NCBI GenBank assembly: GCA_905178155.1
Contig: CAJINV010000010.1
Span: 191,247-255,246 of the forward strand
Direction of reading: 5' to 3'
DNA from: Amoebophrya sp. A120
Lineage: Eukaryota; Sar; Dinophyceae; Syndiniales; Amoebophryaceae
DNA: 64,000 nt
The notes beneath the pieces are model-generated. The model was not told the DNA's origin, ran no database searches, and saw only the letters and a program-made list of their open reading frames with translations. Made by a program: the position numbers and the translations under genes. Each line of letters opens with the position of its first letter. Position 1 is the stretch's first letter. This document shows, piece by piece, positions 44,202 through 56,500 of this stretch.

Positions 44202-45867
44202 GTAGTAGTTGTAGAGCTTATTTTTCGTTTTCAAAAAAACACTTCAGTAGTGGACGGGGCCAATCCGAACCAGCTAAGATGATATATTGAAGTGGAGAAC
44301 TTACAACTGCATCACCAAGAACAGAAATATCATAAGGGTCATGCTACTTGGTGGTTTGTTAAGTTACAGGACCCACTTATCGCACGAGGACTTCTTTTCC
44401 TGCAATCCTGACGCAGGGGCAGGCAGGCCAATGATAGGCAGGCAGACATTACGAATGGCACGATGTTGACGACAGAATCGAAGACAACGACCCGAACGGA
44501 TAGTAAGTAACTTTGACCTGCAAGAATTGTAAAGAGGAGGTAGAGCATGGAGCTGGAGTGCCGCCCACGACATTAATTGAGCACGATCCATCGTGACGAC
44601 TGAAACCTGTACGAAATAGCGGCCTAGGGGGCGACTACGGTGAAGAGAAATGAAGGAGTTACAAATGAAAACGAGGACGGTGACCGAGATGAATTTAACG
44701 TTCAGCGACGAAACGATCCTCGACCTGGACCACAGAAAACACGGCGTGCCATATTGTCAGGCAAAACACTATTTGTGATCCGTCGTGTTACCACGACGCA
44801 CTAAAGAACGGATTAGAAATATGTCAGAAATAATTTGTCACGCGTGGCTGCCTTGTCGAGCCGGGGGTTGGTCATTCTTAACGTGAGTAAAGCCTTGTCA
44901 AGAGCCCTGACCAAGTTGTTCTTGTTGGGATCCAAGCGGACATCGCCTTGATGTCGGATTCGCGATCTGGTCTATTTCAAGCGCCTCGACTGACGCCGCA
45001 ACTTCATCACGCGGGCCTTTTGATACAATTTCAAGCCATTGGGCCCCGGATGATATTTCAACTGAAAACATCGCCAGTCTTCGTCGGTCTCCCTCTCAAA
45101 AGAACATCGCAGGTCGTCTGCTTTTTCCTCCTCTTGTTCGTGACTTCATAAATTTTCGAGCCACCTGGTCTGCTTTTTTCGTTATTCGATTTTTTCCAAA
45201 ACAATTGCAAAACTAACACAACGTCTAGCGTCTGTCTATCGAGGGTTAGAGTAAGAGGCTCCGCCAATCACGACTATGCTCTCGTCCCGTCCCCACAACA
45301 TCTCAAAGTCGCTTTATTTCATCCCCTTACTTCTCTTGCATGAAGGTCTGCGATTCAAAAAATCACTTCAGCTTGACCCTTCTGAGTGATAACAAAATAA
45401 ATACTTTGTAATGCACCTGAATGGTTCACGTAGCATAGGTATTTCGGGTTTTTCGTGCTAGTAGTGTTAGCACGATTGTGAGCGATTCGATAGCTGTGCT
45501 GCGCGACTGTGTTGAGCGATCTGTATAGCACAACAACGACTCAAGTAGTTCTACTTTTTTGTAATCTCATCCTGCTTCCTCGCGTGCTCACACATGTCGT
45601 TGCCTATGATATCTAGCCAAGTTCTAAAGTATTGCTTTGAGTATCAAGACCGAAAATCATGCTCAAAGCCTACCGCCCTGGGTACCCTTGTCGCCCTGGG
45701 TGTCTTCAGCCACCTCTCAGATGTTTCAGTCTTTTTTGGCAGATAACTCCACGGCTGCACTGAGTCCCGTTCCAAAAAGGTGTCTTGTTGTTAATATGTT
45801 GATATCATTTTCTACTGCAGGCAGTTACTTCTGTTTGTGTTTTGTAAAAAATCACACAACATCAAAT
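44202..45867. other. Intergenic region, no feature seen
   Basis: About 1.7 kb upstream of the large cysteine-rich gene. No convincing open frame, TIR element or RNA gene. A weak introner-like word (TTTGTAATGCACC) occurs near 45407. Confidence 0.5.
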
Positions 45868-46545
45868 CCAAGAGATAATCTAATCTGTTTTATAGTTCCG
45901 ACGTGACAGATTATAATACTTCGCAACTGCACTTGCTTCTCATAGACAGTGCTTCTTTCGGAACGCAAATCGCTTTAATTCTCCCGCAGAGGCAATGTGG
46001 TAAAATCAATCGGGTGCTCGCTTCTTCGGCAATGTGGTAAAAATCAAAACTAATAAATGTTGAAAAAACAAAATAGCTATAAGTAACTTGGCAAAACTAA
46101 TTATGTTGAAAACAAAAATCCCAAAGGAAAGTGTGGCAAAACTAGCTATGAAATCAATATAGATAAAGATGATAGAAAAGACATCAGCGAGAATAAAGAG
46201 GCGCGTCCTACGATAACTTTGTCTGGCAGTAAGCAATCACACACAGATAGTTTGGGCTACCTAGTGCAACCGCATGCGAAATCGAGGACACTCTTATCCT
46301 GATTCGAACGCGACAAACTCCCAGATAATATTTAGAAAATGTCTGTCATGTGGCTGCGCATGACCATGAGCCTTTTAGGCATGCAGGTTTGCATGACAAC
46401 TCCACCGGGATGGGGACGTTATTGCACAGCATGGATAGCGATAGAGATGAAGTCAGAGCCATACTATAATAACTTAAAGGAGCGCTTGCTTCATCAGGTC
46501 GAGAAGTTGTCTGGCGCGCTCTTGCTGGCCATTCTCCACATAGTA
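45868..46545. repeat. Upstream member of a roughly 650-bp direct repeat
   Basis: From GACAGATTATAATACTTCGC (45906) through the PPR terminal codons this matches 47200-47835 with scattered differences. It holds a remnant of the PPR gene's last codons and an extra introner-like insertion (about 46346-46425) absent from the other member. Confidence 0.8.
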
Positions 46546-46552
46546 GTTCAGG
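46485..46552 (-). pseudogene. Remnant of the PPR gene 3' end
   Basis: The minus strand reads YYVENGQQERARQLLDLMKQAL then TAA, nearly the last residues of the PPR protein at 47763. Its upstream side runs into unrelated sequence, so this is a duplicated tail, not a gene. Confidence 0.85.
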
Positions 46553-46697
46553 TGTCAGCCAGAATTCAAAACACAAGCAAAGCAGAGCAAGTACAAGACA
46601 GTGCAAAAACATAGAAATAGAGTGGAGCTAGGCGGTACGTATGAGCTTACAAATAGATCATTTTCAAAGTGCAGTCGTTCGCTAGTATAAGTCGTTC

Positions 46698-47205
46698 GTC
46701 GTTATGGCCTTCTTTTGCTTTCAAACCTTAAAGGAAAACGAGGCAGATCACTAGACTAGCAAGGGGACCAGGCGAGTCGGATGAAGGCAAAAGCAGCAGC
46801 TTCCGCTCGTGTAGTGCATTACAAATTACGTCGCTACTTTATGACCTTCTTTTGCTTTCAAACCTTAAAGGAAACTAGGCAGATCACTAGACTAGCAGGG
46901 GAACCAGGCGAGTCGGATGAAGGCAAAAGCAGCAGTTTCCGCTCGTGTAGCGCATTACAAATTGCATCGCTATTTTCTGGCCTTCTTTTGCTATCAAACC
47001 TTAAAGGAAACTAGGCAGATCACTAGACTAGCAGGGGAACCAGGCGAGTCGGATGAAGGCAAAAGCAGCAATTTCCGCTCGTGTAGTGCATTACAAATTA
47101 CATCGCTACTCTATGACCTTCTTTTGCTTTTAAACCTTAAAGGAAACTAGGCAGATCACTAGACTAGCAGGGGAACCAGGCGAGTCGGATGACAAATCTA
47201 AGAGC
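46698..47205. repeat. Minisatellite, 136-bp unit, about 3.7 copies
   Basis: Units starting near 46698, 46831, 46967 and 47103 each contain CCTTCTTTTGC, CTTAAAGGAAACTAGGCAGA, GGCGAGTCGGATGA and GCATTACAAATTAC. The last word matches the common introner word. The array lies between the two direct-repeat members. Confidence 0.9.
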
Positions 47206-47835
47206 TAGTCTAATTATCTGTTTTATACGTTCATCCGACGTGACAGATTATAATACTTCGCAACTGCTACTGCACTTGCTTCTCATAGACAGTGCTTCTC
47301 TCGGAACGCAAATCGCTTTGATTCTTCCGCAGCGGGAATGTGGTAAAATCAATCGGGTGCTCGCTTCTTCGGCAATGTGGTAAAAATAAAATCAAAACTA
47401 GTAAATGTTGAAAAAACAAAATAGCTATAACTTGTCAAAACTAATCATGTTGAAAACTAAAATCCCAAAGGGAAGTTTGGCAAAACTAATTATGAAATCA
47501 ATAAAGATAAAGATGATAGAAAAGACATCAGCGAGAATAAAGAGGCGTGTCCTGCGATAACTTTGTCTGGCAGTAAGCAATCACACACAGATAGTTCGAG
47601 CTACCTAGTGCAACCACATGCGAAATCGAGGACATTCTTATCCTGATTGATGTAACGCGACAAAATGCAAGCGAGTATTGGAAAATGTCTGTAGTCGGAT
47701 GATGACGCTATTGCACATCATGGATGGCGATAGAGATGAAGAAGTCAGAGCCACACTATAACTTAAAGGAGCGCTTGGTTCATCAAGTCGAGAAGTTGTC
47801 TGGCGCGCTCTTGCTGGCCATTCTCCACATAGTAA
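47200..47835. repeat. Downstream member of the roughly 650-bp direct repeat
   Basis: It matches 45868-46545 and includes the true 3' end and downstream sequence of the PPR gene, so it is the likely source copy. Confidence 0.8.
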
Positions 47836-50800
47836 TTGAAAAGGAAAAGGAAGGTCGTTGCGTCAGGCCCTCCCACATGTTCGTCCTGAGAGAGCTGCTC
47901 TAAGACTCTCGCAAGGTCCTCGCTGATCTCAATGTCGCTTCTCGCGTCGCGGCCCGCGTTTTTTACGTGCGCCCTTATCATAACGTTGTAGGGACCGACA
48001 TCCCGCACCACCCCCGCGCGGTTCATCCTTTCGAAAATACGCTCCACACCCTCGGGGTTGCCTCCCTCGGCGAACGCGCTCATTACCGCGGTAAAGGTGA
48101 AGACGTCCGGCTGCAGGCCTGCGGCCTCCATCTCTGTCAGAGTTTCCTCCGCGGCTTGGGTATTGCCACCCTTAGCGCGGGCATTGGCCAAAATGTTGTA
48201 GCTGACGACGTCCGGGCGCAGGCCTGCGCGCTCCATCTTCTCCAGCGCCCTCTTTGCGCCCTCAGCATTGCCACTCTTAGCGTGGGCAGTGGCCAAAATG
48301 TTGTAGGCGAAGGCATTCGGCTTCACGCCTACTTCAGTCATCCTCCGTAGGGAGGCCTCTGCGCCCTTCCAGTTGCCACATTTTGCGCAAGCGCTCATCA
48401 GGGTGTTGTAGCTGACGGCGTTCGGCGCCATACCTGCGTCGACCATCTTTTGTAGGGCCTCCTCTGCGCCCTCAGCATTGCCGCTTTTCGCGTAAGCGTC
48501 CATCAGGGTGCTGTAGCTGACGACGTTTGGGCGCAGGCCTGGCGCGCGCTCCAATTTTTCCAGAGCCCTCTCTGCGCCCTCAACATCGCCCCTCTTCGCG
48601 TAAGCGCCAATCACGGTGTTGTAGCTGACGACGTCCGGGCGCAGGCCTGGCGCGCGCTCCAATTTTTCCAGAACCCTCTCTGCGCCCTCAGCATCGCCCC
48701 TCTTCGCGTAAGCGTCAATCACGGCACTGTAGCTGATTTCGTTCGGTTTCAAGCCTGCAGTCTCCATCCTTATGAAAGCTGCCTCCGCGGCTTCAACATT
48801 TCCGCTCCTAGCGTAGGAACTGATCAAAGTGTTGTAGGCGGCGCCATCCGGTGCCACGCCTGCGTCGATCATCCTTTGTAGGGCCTCCTCTGTGCCCGCA
48901 ACGTTGCCGCTTTTTGCGCAAGCGTCCATCAGGGTGCTGTAGCTGACGACGTTCGGCGCCACACCTGAGTCGATCATCTTTTGTAGGGTCTCCTCTGCGC
49001 CCTCAGCATTGCCGCTTTTCCGGTAAGCGTCCATCAGGGTGCTGTAGCTGACGACGTTCGGGCGCAGGCCTGCGCTCTGCATACTTTCCAGAAGCCGCTC
49101 CGCGTCCTCAGCGTTGCCACATTTCGCATAAGCGCTGATCGCAATGTTGTAGCTGCGTTGGTTCGGTTTCACGCCTGTCGCCATCATTTGGCCAAGAACT
49201 CTTTCGGCGCTCGGGCCGTCGCCACATCTAGCGTGCTTCTTCATGAGCAAGTTGCACTCGTGGACACTCGGCGCCACGGTTAGCATGCTGTTGAAGATGC
49301 TATCTGCGCCGAGAGCATCGCCCTCCTCGGTGCATTTTTGCATCTGCGTCCCAAACATCGAAACCGGTGTCTTGAATAATCCAGTGTATTTGCTTGTCGG
49401 TTGTATGAGCTGCAAGCATGTCTGGATCCGGGAACTTGTGAGCAGGTTTGTGAATGGTGGGCGCACTGCGTTACGCAGCCGCGCATAACAAGTTTATTCT
49501 TAGCCTTTATGTATTGCGCTTCCCAAATGAAAAACTGCATTTTTGCATGACAGGTAAGATGCTGCTTTCCTGTTCATGCATTAGACATTTCAGGGTCATG
49601 TGAGACAAGCATGACAAGAAGCTTGCGCGCCTCCAGACCCAGACATACAACTTGCACTTGATACAACGAGCACAGTCGCGAGCGCCACGTATGCGTTGCA
49701 AATGTGTCTGGGTCTGGAACAAGATTAAAGCTTTTCATGGTGCTCAGTCTCGATCTCAAAATAAAAATCTGTGTTGCATGAACGCCAAAATTTGCCGACA
49801 CCAGGCGGATTTTTCATGCGGAATATAATCAATATGCAAATGCATGAGGAGGGTCGTCTCGCCAGATCTGCGATGTTCCTGCACGCATTCCAGACAATGT
49901 GAATGCGTGCGGTCCGCGCATGACAAATCTCGCACTCATCTTCCAGACCCAGACATACACATATTTGCAATGCATAACCGGTCCCCCAGCTGCATTTCCA
50001 CCTTTCCCGACAGACAGGCCGTCGCCTGTGGAACGCATAAGCGGTCCCGCTCCAGCTGCATGCTCCGCTCCCCCGCCAGCCAGGCTCTCGCTGATGGAAA
50101 TCGAAATCGGTCCTCCAGCTGCATGCTCCGCTTCCCCGCCAGCCAGGCTCTCGCTGATGGAAATCGGAATCGGTCCTCCAGCTGCACTTCCACCTTTCCC
50201 GCGTCCCACGCGCGACGTGGATCTACGACGAGACTCCGGCCCTGTGCCGCCACCTTTGCCGCCGCTGCCTCGTCCGCGTCCCGTTCCCTTTATCGAACGA
50301 CAATCAGCGCCACGTATGCATTGCAAATGTGTCTGGGTCGGGAAGAATGGAGCTTTTCATGGTGCTCGGTCTCGAGGATCTCAAAACAATCTGTATTGCA
50401 TGAGCGCCAACATTTGCCAAGTTCTGGCTAGACAACAGGCGGAGTTTTCATGCGTAGGCATGAGGAGGGTCTCGCAACAAGATCTGCGATGCTTCCGCAC
50501 GCATTCCAGAGAGTGATTGCGCTTGCGGCTGCGGTCGTCGGCGACACGCATGACAAATCTCACACTCTTCCAGGCGCACACATATTTGCAATGCGTAATC
50601 GGTTCTCCGGCTGCAATTTCGCCTTTCCCGCATCCCACGCGCGACGTAGAGTGATGAGGAGACGTCGCCGCCGGCCGACTCTGGGGCCCGGGCGATAAAG
50701 GCCTTGCGCAATGCCTGGTGTGGTCCCTTCTTCTGGACCAGGCCTTGAGCAATTTCTCGGCGCCATCCACATCCCTTTGCCGGAAAAGCGCCTTTCGCAA

Positions 50801-51028
50801 CGATTTGTATTCGTGGTCCCCAGGCCGGCGGCTCTCGTTTCCCTCCAGCATTCTGAAAAAACACTTGGTCGCCTCCTCTAGCTTTCCTGCGGCTAGCAGA
50901 TTTAGCACCTCGGAGCCTTCGCCACTTTTGGTAGATTCATCAGCCCCCTCCTGGCTGCCGCGAGGAACGTCCCCGCCGCTGCCTCCTCCCCCCGTCCTGT
51001 TCCCTTCATCGAGCGCGCCAGCTCCCAT
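47763..51028 (-). CDS. Pentatricopeptide-repeat (PPR) protein
   Basis: Exons 50598-51028, 49977-50314, 49664-49689 and 47763-49403 sum to 2421 nt (806 residues) after removing three introners with 5 nt each. The last exon carries about 13 consecutive 35-residue P-class PPR motifs, with repeated P-N-V-V-S-Y-S-T-L-M-D-A, A-K-S-G-N-A-E-G-A and a Gly-Leu/Val ending. PPR proteins bind single-stranded RNA, usually in organelles, one repeat per base. The N-terminal part is Gly/Ser-rich with one more degenerate helix pair. Exon 2 has three tandem copies of A-A-G-G-P-I-x-I-S-I-S-E-S-L-A-G-G. The frame stays open to 51100 but the first ATG is at 51028. I cannot read an organelle targeting peptide with confidence. 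Confidence 0.88.
49404..49663. mobile_element. Introner element, family C (260 bp)
   Basis: It starts TATGAGCTGCAAGCATGTCT and ends CCAGACATACAACTTGCACTTGATA. The flanking repeat is not preserved, but removal plus 5 nt keeps the PPR frame. Confidence 0.8.
49690..49976. mobile_element. Introner element, family C (287 bp)
   Basis: It starts TATGCGTTGCAAATGTGTCT and ends ACACATATTTGCAATGCATA. The left flank AGCGCCACG is the same as that of the element at 50315, so the two seem to have been copied together. Confidence 0.85.
50040..50200 (-). repeat. 66-bp coding tandem repeat in PPR exon 2
   Basis: The stretch CCAGCCAGGCTCTCGCTGAT followed by GGAAATCG and CGGTCCTCCAGCTGCA recurs at a 66-bp step, giving a 22-residue repeat in the protein. 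A further degenerate unit lies toward 49980. Confidence 0.8.
50315..50597. mobile_element. Introner element, family C (283 bp)
   Basis: It starts TATGCATTGCAAATGTGTCT and ends ACACATATTTGCAATGCGTA. It shares its flank with the copy at 49690 and separates PPR exons 1 and 2. Confidence 0.85.
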
Positions 51029-53521
51029 CTTGTTGCCCTTGCCGCTATTGTTGCTCCTGCTTGCGGGCCCAGCAGACGACCGCAACTGCACGGCCGCCAC
51101 AGCCGGGAGAAAGTAGCTGGTAGTGCCTCGCGTCGTTTCAGAAGTTCCCTGTCCTCCCTATGAACTGCTTAGGTGTGACAATCTCAAGCGTTGCAATAGA
51201 ATCTGGATTTCGCATTGAATAAAGAGCATGAGGAACATGGTCATGGATGCAGCCAGAGCTCTGCGCTTTTCGCAATACAGATTTCGCCAGATTCTCATCG
51301 GGTTTGAAGCTCCTGAACTTGTCATGCGCGTCAATTTATCTGTGACAACAGGCTAGATGCTGGACTTTTAGCAGGTTTCCATAATTCTATTTGTAACACT
51401 TGAGTTTGTCACGTCTAAGCACGCCATACTTTCAGCAGCGCTGCGAAAAATAGTTCTCCGTGCAAGTAGAAGACAGACACGCAACCTCCACTGGCAGAAG
51501 TTGCAAGGACGCTACGAAGGAAGCTGCGGGCCATTTTTTTGCCGATAATACACTGAATTGAGTGAGTGAATGACTACTACTTAATAACTGCGACGAACGG
51601 CACCGGGCGCGATGCTCTAATTCTATGCTGCTTCTGCTTCTCGTTTGCACTGGCAGCAAGAAAGAACGTAGAAGTAGAGGGCGAGAGCCTACTTGTTATA
51701 TAGAGCAATAATATTGATTTCCTTCGTGACTAACATACAAACACGGAAGCCACGGTTTTTTTAGCAGGATGCCTCGGACAAGAAACGATCGAAGCGAATA
51801 AAACACCTCCCAGCACTCAACGGTCTGAAAAACAAATATGCTTATTTTGAGCGACAAATGCAAATCGAGGTCGTGTCTTTGTTACCAAATAAATCTCGCC
51901 TTAATATGATCTTCTTTTTCTTTTTACTACGAAGTAGTTAAAAAGTCAGTGCTTGTGTACTCAGCGTTCTAGGATTGGAGAAAAAATATTAATATTATGT
52001 AAAAAATCAGTATGCAGCTTTCAGCGGCTCCTTAGAAGTTTTGGAGGATAAATAAACCCGGAAAAGACAAAAGCCCCTGTGACGGCAGTTTGTTTCCTGG
52101 TATCGCGATCAATTCTTGTCTGATGAATTTGAATTGTTGACTCAGGCTATTTCTATAGTTGCACTCCGGCCAAAGTGATTTATGACGGTTCCGCACGAAA
52201 TTTATTTCCTTGCCTGCAGCAAGTAGAGAGAAGAAGTCGGCATATTAAAATGCTACAACTTTGTGCGAAGTAGTGTGCTAGCTTGACCGATAGCGATAGG
52301 AGTCTCCATCAATTTCTATGCTGAATGATCTTCAAGCGAAATTATGATCTTAGCCTTTTATTTTGAGCCGTTGCAGACCTCGAAGCAGTGCGTTGTGAAT
52401 ATGAACCTCGAGCAAGTTGATCTATTTTGGCCAAAAATCAACAGCAGGACCACGGGATTTTTAGTCAGCGACGACCGACTACAGAGTTACGCTTTCTTTC
52501 CAGGATCATGATCGAGCGAATTTATAATTTCATACCCACGTCGGCGGGCTCTTGAATTTTTCTTCCATGGGTACTTCGAGAAAAAAGAATTATTTCATCT
52601 TGGGACCAAAACTACTGCATCGCTTTTCTTGCAGTCCTTTCCTCATCATATCATCGGGCTTCGGATTATCAGAGCTCTCAACCGTGAAAAAGAAAAGTAA
52701 AAAAAAACAAAGCCAAACTAGATTGACTTTTACCACGCTGACAGCACTGCTGGTAGTGCTAGTACCTTCAAAACCGAGACGTCGGATGGTTGTACACCGA
52801 GATGACCATGATGCAGCTCCAGCTGCATCATTCGAAAGAAATAATTATATCCTCGTCCTGGACCACAAAAAAGTGTTAGCCCCGGTTGCTGCACCAGTTG
52901 CTTGTTCTGGTCACATTTTGTACAGGAGACAAGAAGACGTCGGCGAGGCGCCACGACCGGTCCAAGCAGGCATCTTCGCACTACGCGGTTTTTATAAGAT
53001 CTTGAATTCTAACTACTCTTCAACTCAATAGTGTACAGTTGTTCCGATGTGTCGTGACATGGTATTGCACATTTTTGGCATCCCTTCTTGTTGCCAACAT
53101 CGCTCCATGTCCATGATAATAACTGAAACCATATTAACCAAGCTGTATCCGTAAGCTACAAAGAAGATTGACAACACCATACTAACGTGAAACTCGTTAG
53201 TACAGAGAATCAATTTGAATTTCGTAAAGACATAAGTCGACATAATTTCTTCATCGTCGGCTATCCAACTTTGAACACATTGCATGAGGTAGAGTAACGA
53301 AAAATGTTGAAATTCTGTAAAATTTGGTAAACGTAAACTGAGATGAAACAAAAAAGAGTCAATGCTTGTATGAAACGTGTAATCAAAACTTTAAAACTAA
53401 AAGTCGGTGAAGGTTCTGTGATTATGAACCAACTATCTGCAGCTGGAAAATCGTGCACAACCTTGTAGTTGCACTATCTTCGTCGAAAATAAAAAGTTTC
53501 AGTTTTCGAGTATTATCCTCC
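51029..53521. other. Intergenic region, mostly AT-rich
   Basis: About 51170-51430 carries introner-like words (CTTGTCATGCGC, GCAATACAGATTTC) upstream of the PPR gene and may be a decayed element in its leader. The rest is AT-rich with no clear gene apart from the doubtful open frame at 52552-53031. Confidence 0.5.
52552..53031 (+). CDS. Doubtful 159-codon open frame
   Basis: This plus-strand open frame begins MNFSSMGTSRKK. A hydrophobic stretch (LTFTTLTALLVVLV) is followed by a basic, then mixed, C-terminal half. No motif is recognised. It would be the only host gene on the plus strand here, in a region where every other gene runs the other way. Its composition is not clearly coding, so it may be chance. 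Confidence 0.25.
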   Translation: MNFSSMGTSRKKNYFILGPKLLHRFSCSPFLIISSGFGLSELSTVKKKSKKKQSQTRLTFTTLTALLVVLVPSKPRRRMVVHRDDHDAAPAASFERNNYILVLDHKKVLAPVAAPVACSGHILYRRQEDVGEAPRPVQAGIFALRGFYKILNSNYSSTQ

Positions 53522-56500
53522 TCACTTGTTCGAAGCGGTCGATTTCGGTGATTTCGATTTCATTTTCGACGAGAGTTTCACTTTTTTGTGTTTCGCATTG
53601 GACCTCTTGGCATCGTTCGGTTGAAAAGTGTTGTCTGAAAACTGTCCTTCTAGCGCCTTATACGCGGCATTCTTCCCCTATCCACAGTAAATTCAATATC
53701 CCCGCACACGACGTTGCTGCGCAAATGCAGATTCTGCATGACAGAACTTGCTTTCAATCTTATTCAGCAGGACAGGTGGCACACTGCTCCAAGGTGGCGA
53801 AATCATATTGTAGTCATGCATCTTGTACAACATGTGCGTCGTGTACAGGAACAATAAATTTGCATTGCATATCCCGGAGGGTCGGAACTTGGCTAACTTT
53901 ACCGAAGCTGCGATCGTTTATGCATTGCAAATGTGTCAGTCTGGGTCTGGACACTTGTGATGCTAAAGTATCGATGAGTCTGGCGCTTTCAAGTGCAGCC
54001 AAGCATGACAAGTTTCTTTCACGCCGTCTGATGCGTATCACGCATGACAAACTGCGTCTTTGCATATACAAAAAGAAACGCCTTTGCTGGCTACGCAGCA
54101 CAGATTTTTCAGGAATGCTAGAGATGCAACACAAGTTCCACATATTTTCCAGACCCAGGCACATTTGCACTTGATATCGTTTCTCCGTGCAAGACTTCGG
54201 ACTCGTCCCCACTGGTGTCGCTTTTCCTTCCGCTTTTGCGCTTTCCACCGCTGTGCTTCAGACTTGCCACTTGCCCTATGAAAGCCTCAGGTTGGAAATC
54301 CTCAAAGTGAAAATAATTTGTAATGCAAAAAAACGACTCCAGTTGGAGCACCATTTATAGTCGGCGCATGACAAATTTCCCGGGCACTCAAAACGTGTCT
54401 GTCATGCTAGTTAGGCAAAGGGGTGCCCTCCTCTCATGCTAATCAGGAGCCCAATTCTGAACCCGTAGAAGCACAATAGTCGGCCTCCATTGCGTTCTCT
54501 GCAATACAGTCTTTTTGGTGTCGCATTTCATGCATCACAAATTACTTCCACTTTGAGGATTTCCATTCTGAGGGTGTCATATGCCTGCCGTCAAAGTGAC
54601 TGCTGTGCCCGCCCCCGAGTTTGCTCGCCCGGGCGCTGGACTGCTCTTGGTTCAAAGCACTGCCGCGCTGCAGGGCCGAGTATCAAATGCAAATATGTCT
54701 GGGTCCGGAAGGATGCAAGATTTGTCACGCAGGTTCTCGATGACCCATGAGGTCTGGAATGCAGCACCAAGCATGACAGATTCTGTTAGATCGCTATCAT
54801 GCCTGTCCTGCATGAGAAATTCCCTCTCAACTTACTAAAAAAGGACGGCTGTTGGTAATCATGCAACGCAGATTTTTTGCATGATTCAGATTTAGCATGA
54901 CAAGTTGCCATCTTCCAGACCCAGACATATTTGCATTTGATACCGAGGAAGAGTACCCCAAATTGCTCACCCGGATCGAGGAGCCTTGGGGGCTCAGTGC
55001 GCTTTGTCGCATGACGCTACCGCGGGCGGTGGTCATTCTGGAGCGGCGTTGGACCTCCTCGTTCCCCAGCACGGCGTCCAGCTGCAAGGTGAATCCCGCG
55101 GGCTTACTGTGCCGCCACAACCCCAGCATGTATCAAATGTAAAAATGTCTGGGTCTGGAAGAATGCAAGATTTGTCATGCATATTTCTCATGACCCATAA
55201 TGCCTGTAATGCTTGAACTAGCATCGCAGACTTTTCGAGGGCTTCCTGATGCACCTTCCGCATGAGAAATGGCCTGTCTGTGTAGCAAAAACTGTACCCA
55301 TTTTGCTGGTCATGCAATACAATTTTTTTTAGAGTCCAAAAACAGCATGACAAATTGCAATCTTCCAGACCCAGACATTTTTACATTTGATAGCATGAAG
55401 TCCCGCACCATACCCACGGTCGCGTTGCTATGGGAGTGTCAGGATTGAAATCATCAAAGTTGACATAGTTTCTCATGCACAAAATGCAAGGCATGAAGTG
55501 CCTGTCTTGCCGGGATGGCAAGTGAGACAGATTGCGAGCCTATTTAGGGTTTGAAATAGAGCTGCTTAGAGAGCATGACAAAAGCAGTCTTCTGTGCCCA
55601 AACAGCATGACAAATTGGATTCCGGTGCTCCGAAAATTTGTCATGCGACGCTTGGAAATTGGGCTTCCAACTGGTATCCATTTTATGCGTGACAAATTAA
55701 AACTATTTCAACTTTGACGATTTCAATCCTGACGCTTCCATAGTTGCCCTTCCCGAGCTTCAGCTTCTTGTACACATTCAAATTATACAGATCCGGTTCG
55801 GGCACCAGGTATGCATTGCAAATATGTCTGGGAGGTCTCCTTGGCAAAGTGCCAAGTTAAAATTTTTCTAATGCATATTTTCCATGACCCATGACGTCAG
55901 TGATGCATGCTCTAGCACCACAGATTCTGCGAAAGCTTTCTGATGCTCATACCGCATGAGAAATTATGCCCTCTTTGCTTGGCAAAAACAGGACCGCTTT
56001 TGGTGTGCATGCAATACAGATTTTATGTAGGGTCCAAAGGTAGCATCACAAGTTGCATCCTCCCTGACCCACCAGACATATTTGCAGTTTATACCAGGTC
56101 CCGTTTGTCGATGTGTTTGGAGGAGACCGCGGTGGCGAGCCTCGTCAGTATCAACTGTAAAAATGTCTGGGCCTGGAAGATTCTGACACTTGTCATGCAC
56201 GTTTTGCATGAGCCATGAATTCTGTGATGCATACCCTAGCAATACATATTTTTTGAGGGCTTCCTGATGCGTATTCCGCATGACAAATGCCTTCTCAGCG
56301 CAGCAAAAATTGCATTTCCTTTGGTACTCATGCAATACAGATTTTTTTGGAATCCAAATGCAGCATCACAAGTTCCAATTCTTCCAGACCCAGACACTTT
56401 TGCAATCCATAGTTAGATACGGATCCTTAAACCCGCTCCCCTTCAACACCTCTAGTGCCTGTACGTCCGCGATCTTGAAAAATATGGGAGAGAGTGTCAG

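Noticed and set aside
51170-51430. A further introner upstream of the PPR start
   Set aside because: It has introner-like words but I could not find matching ends or a flanking repeat, so it is mentioned only as a possible decayed element.
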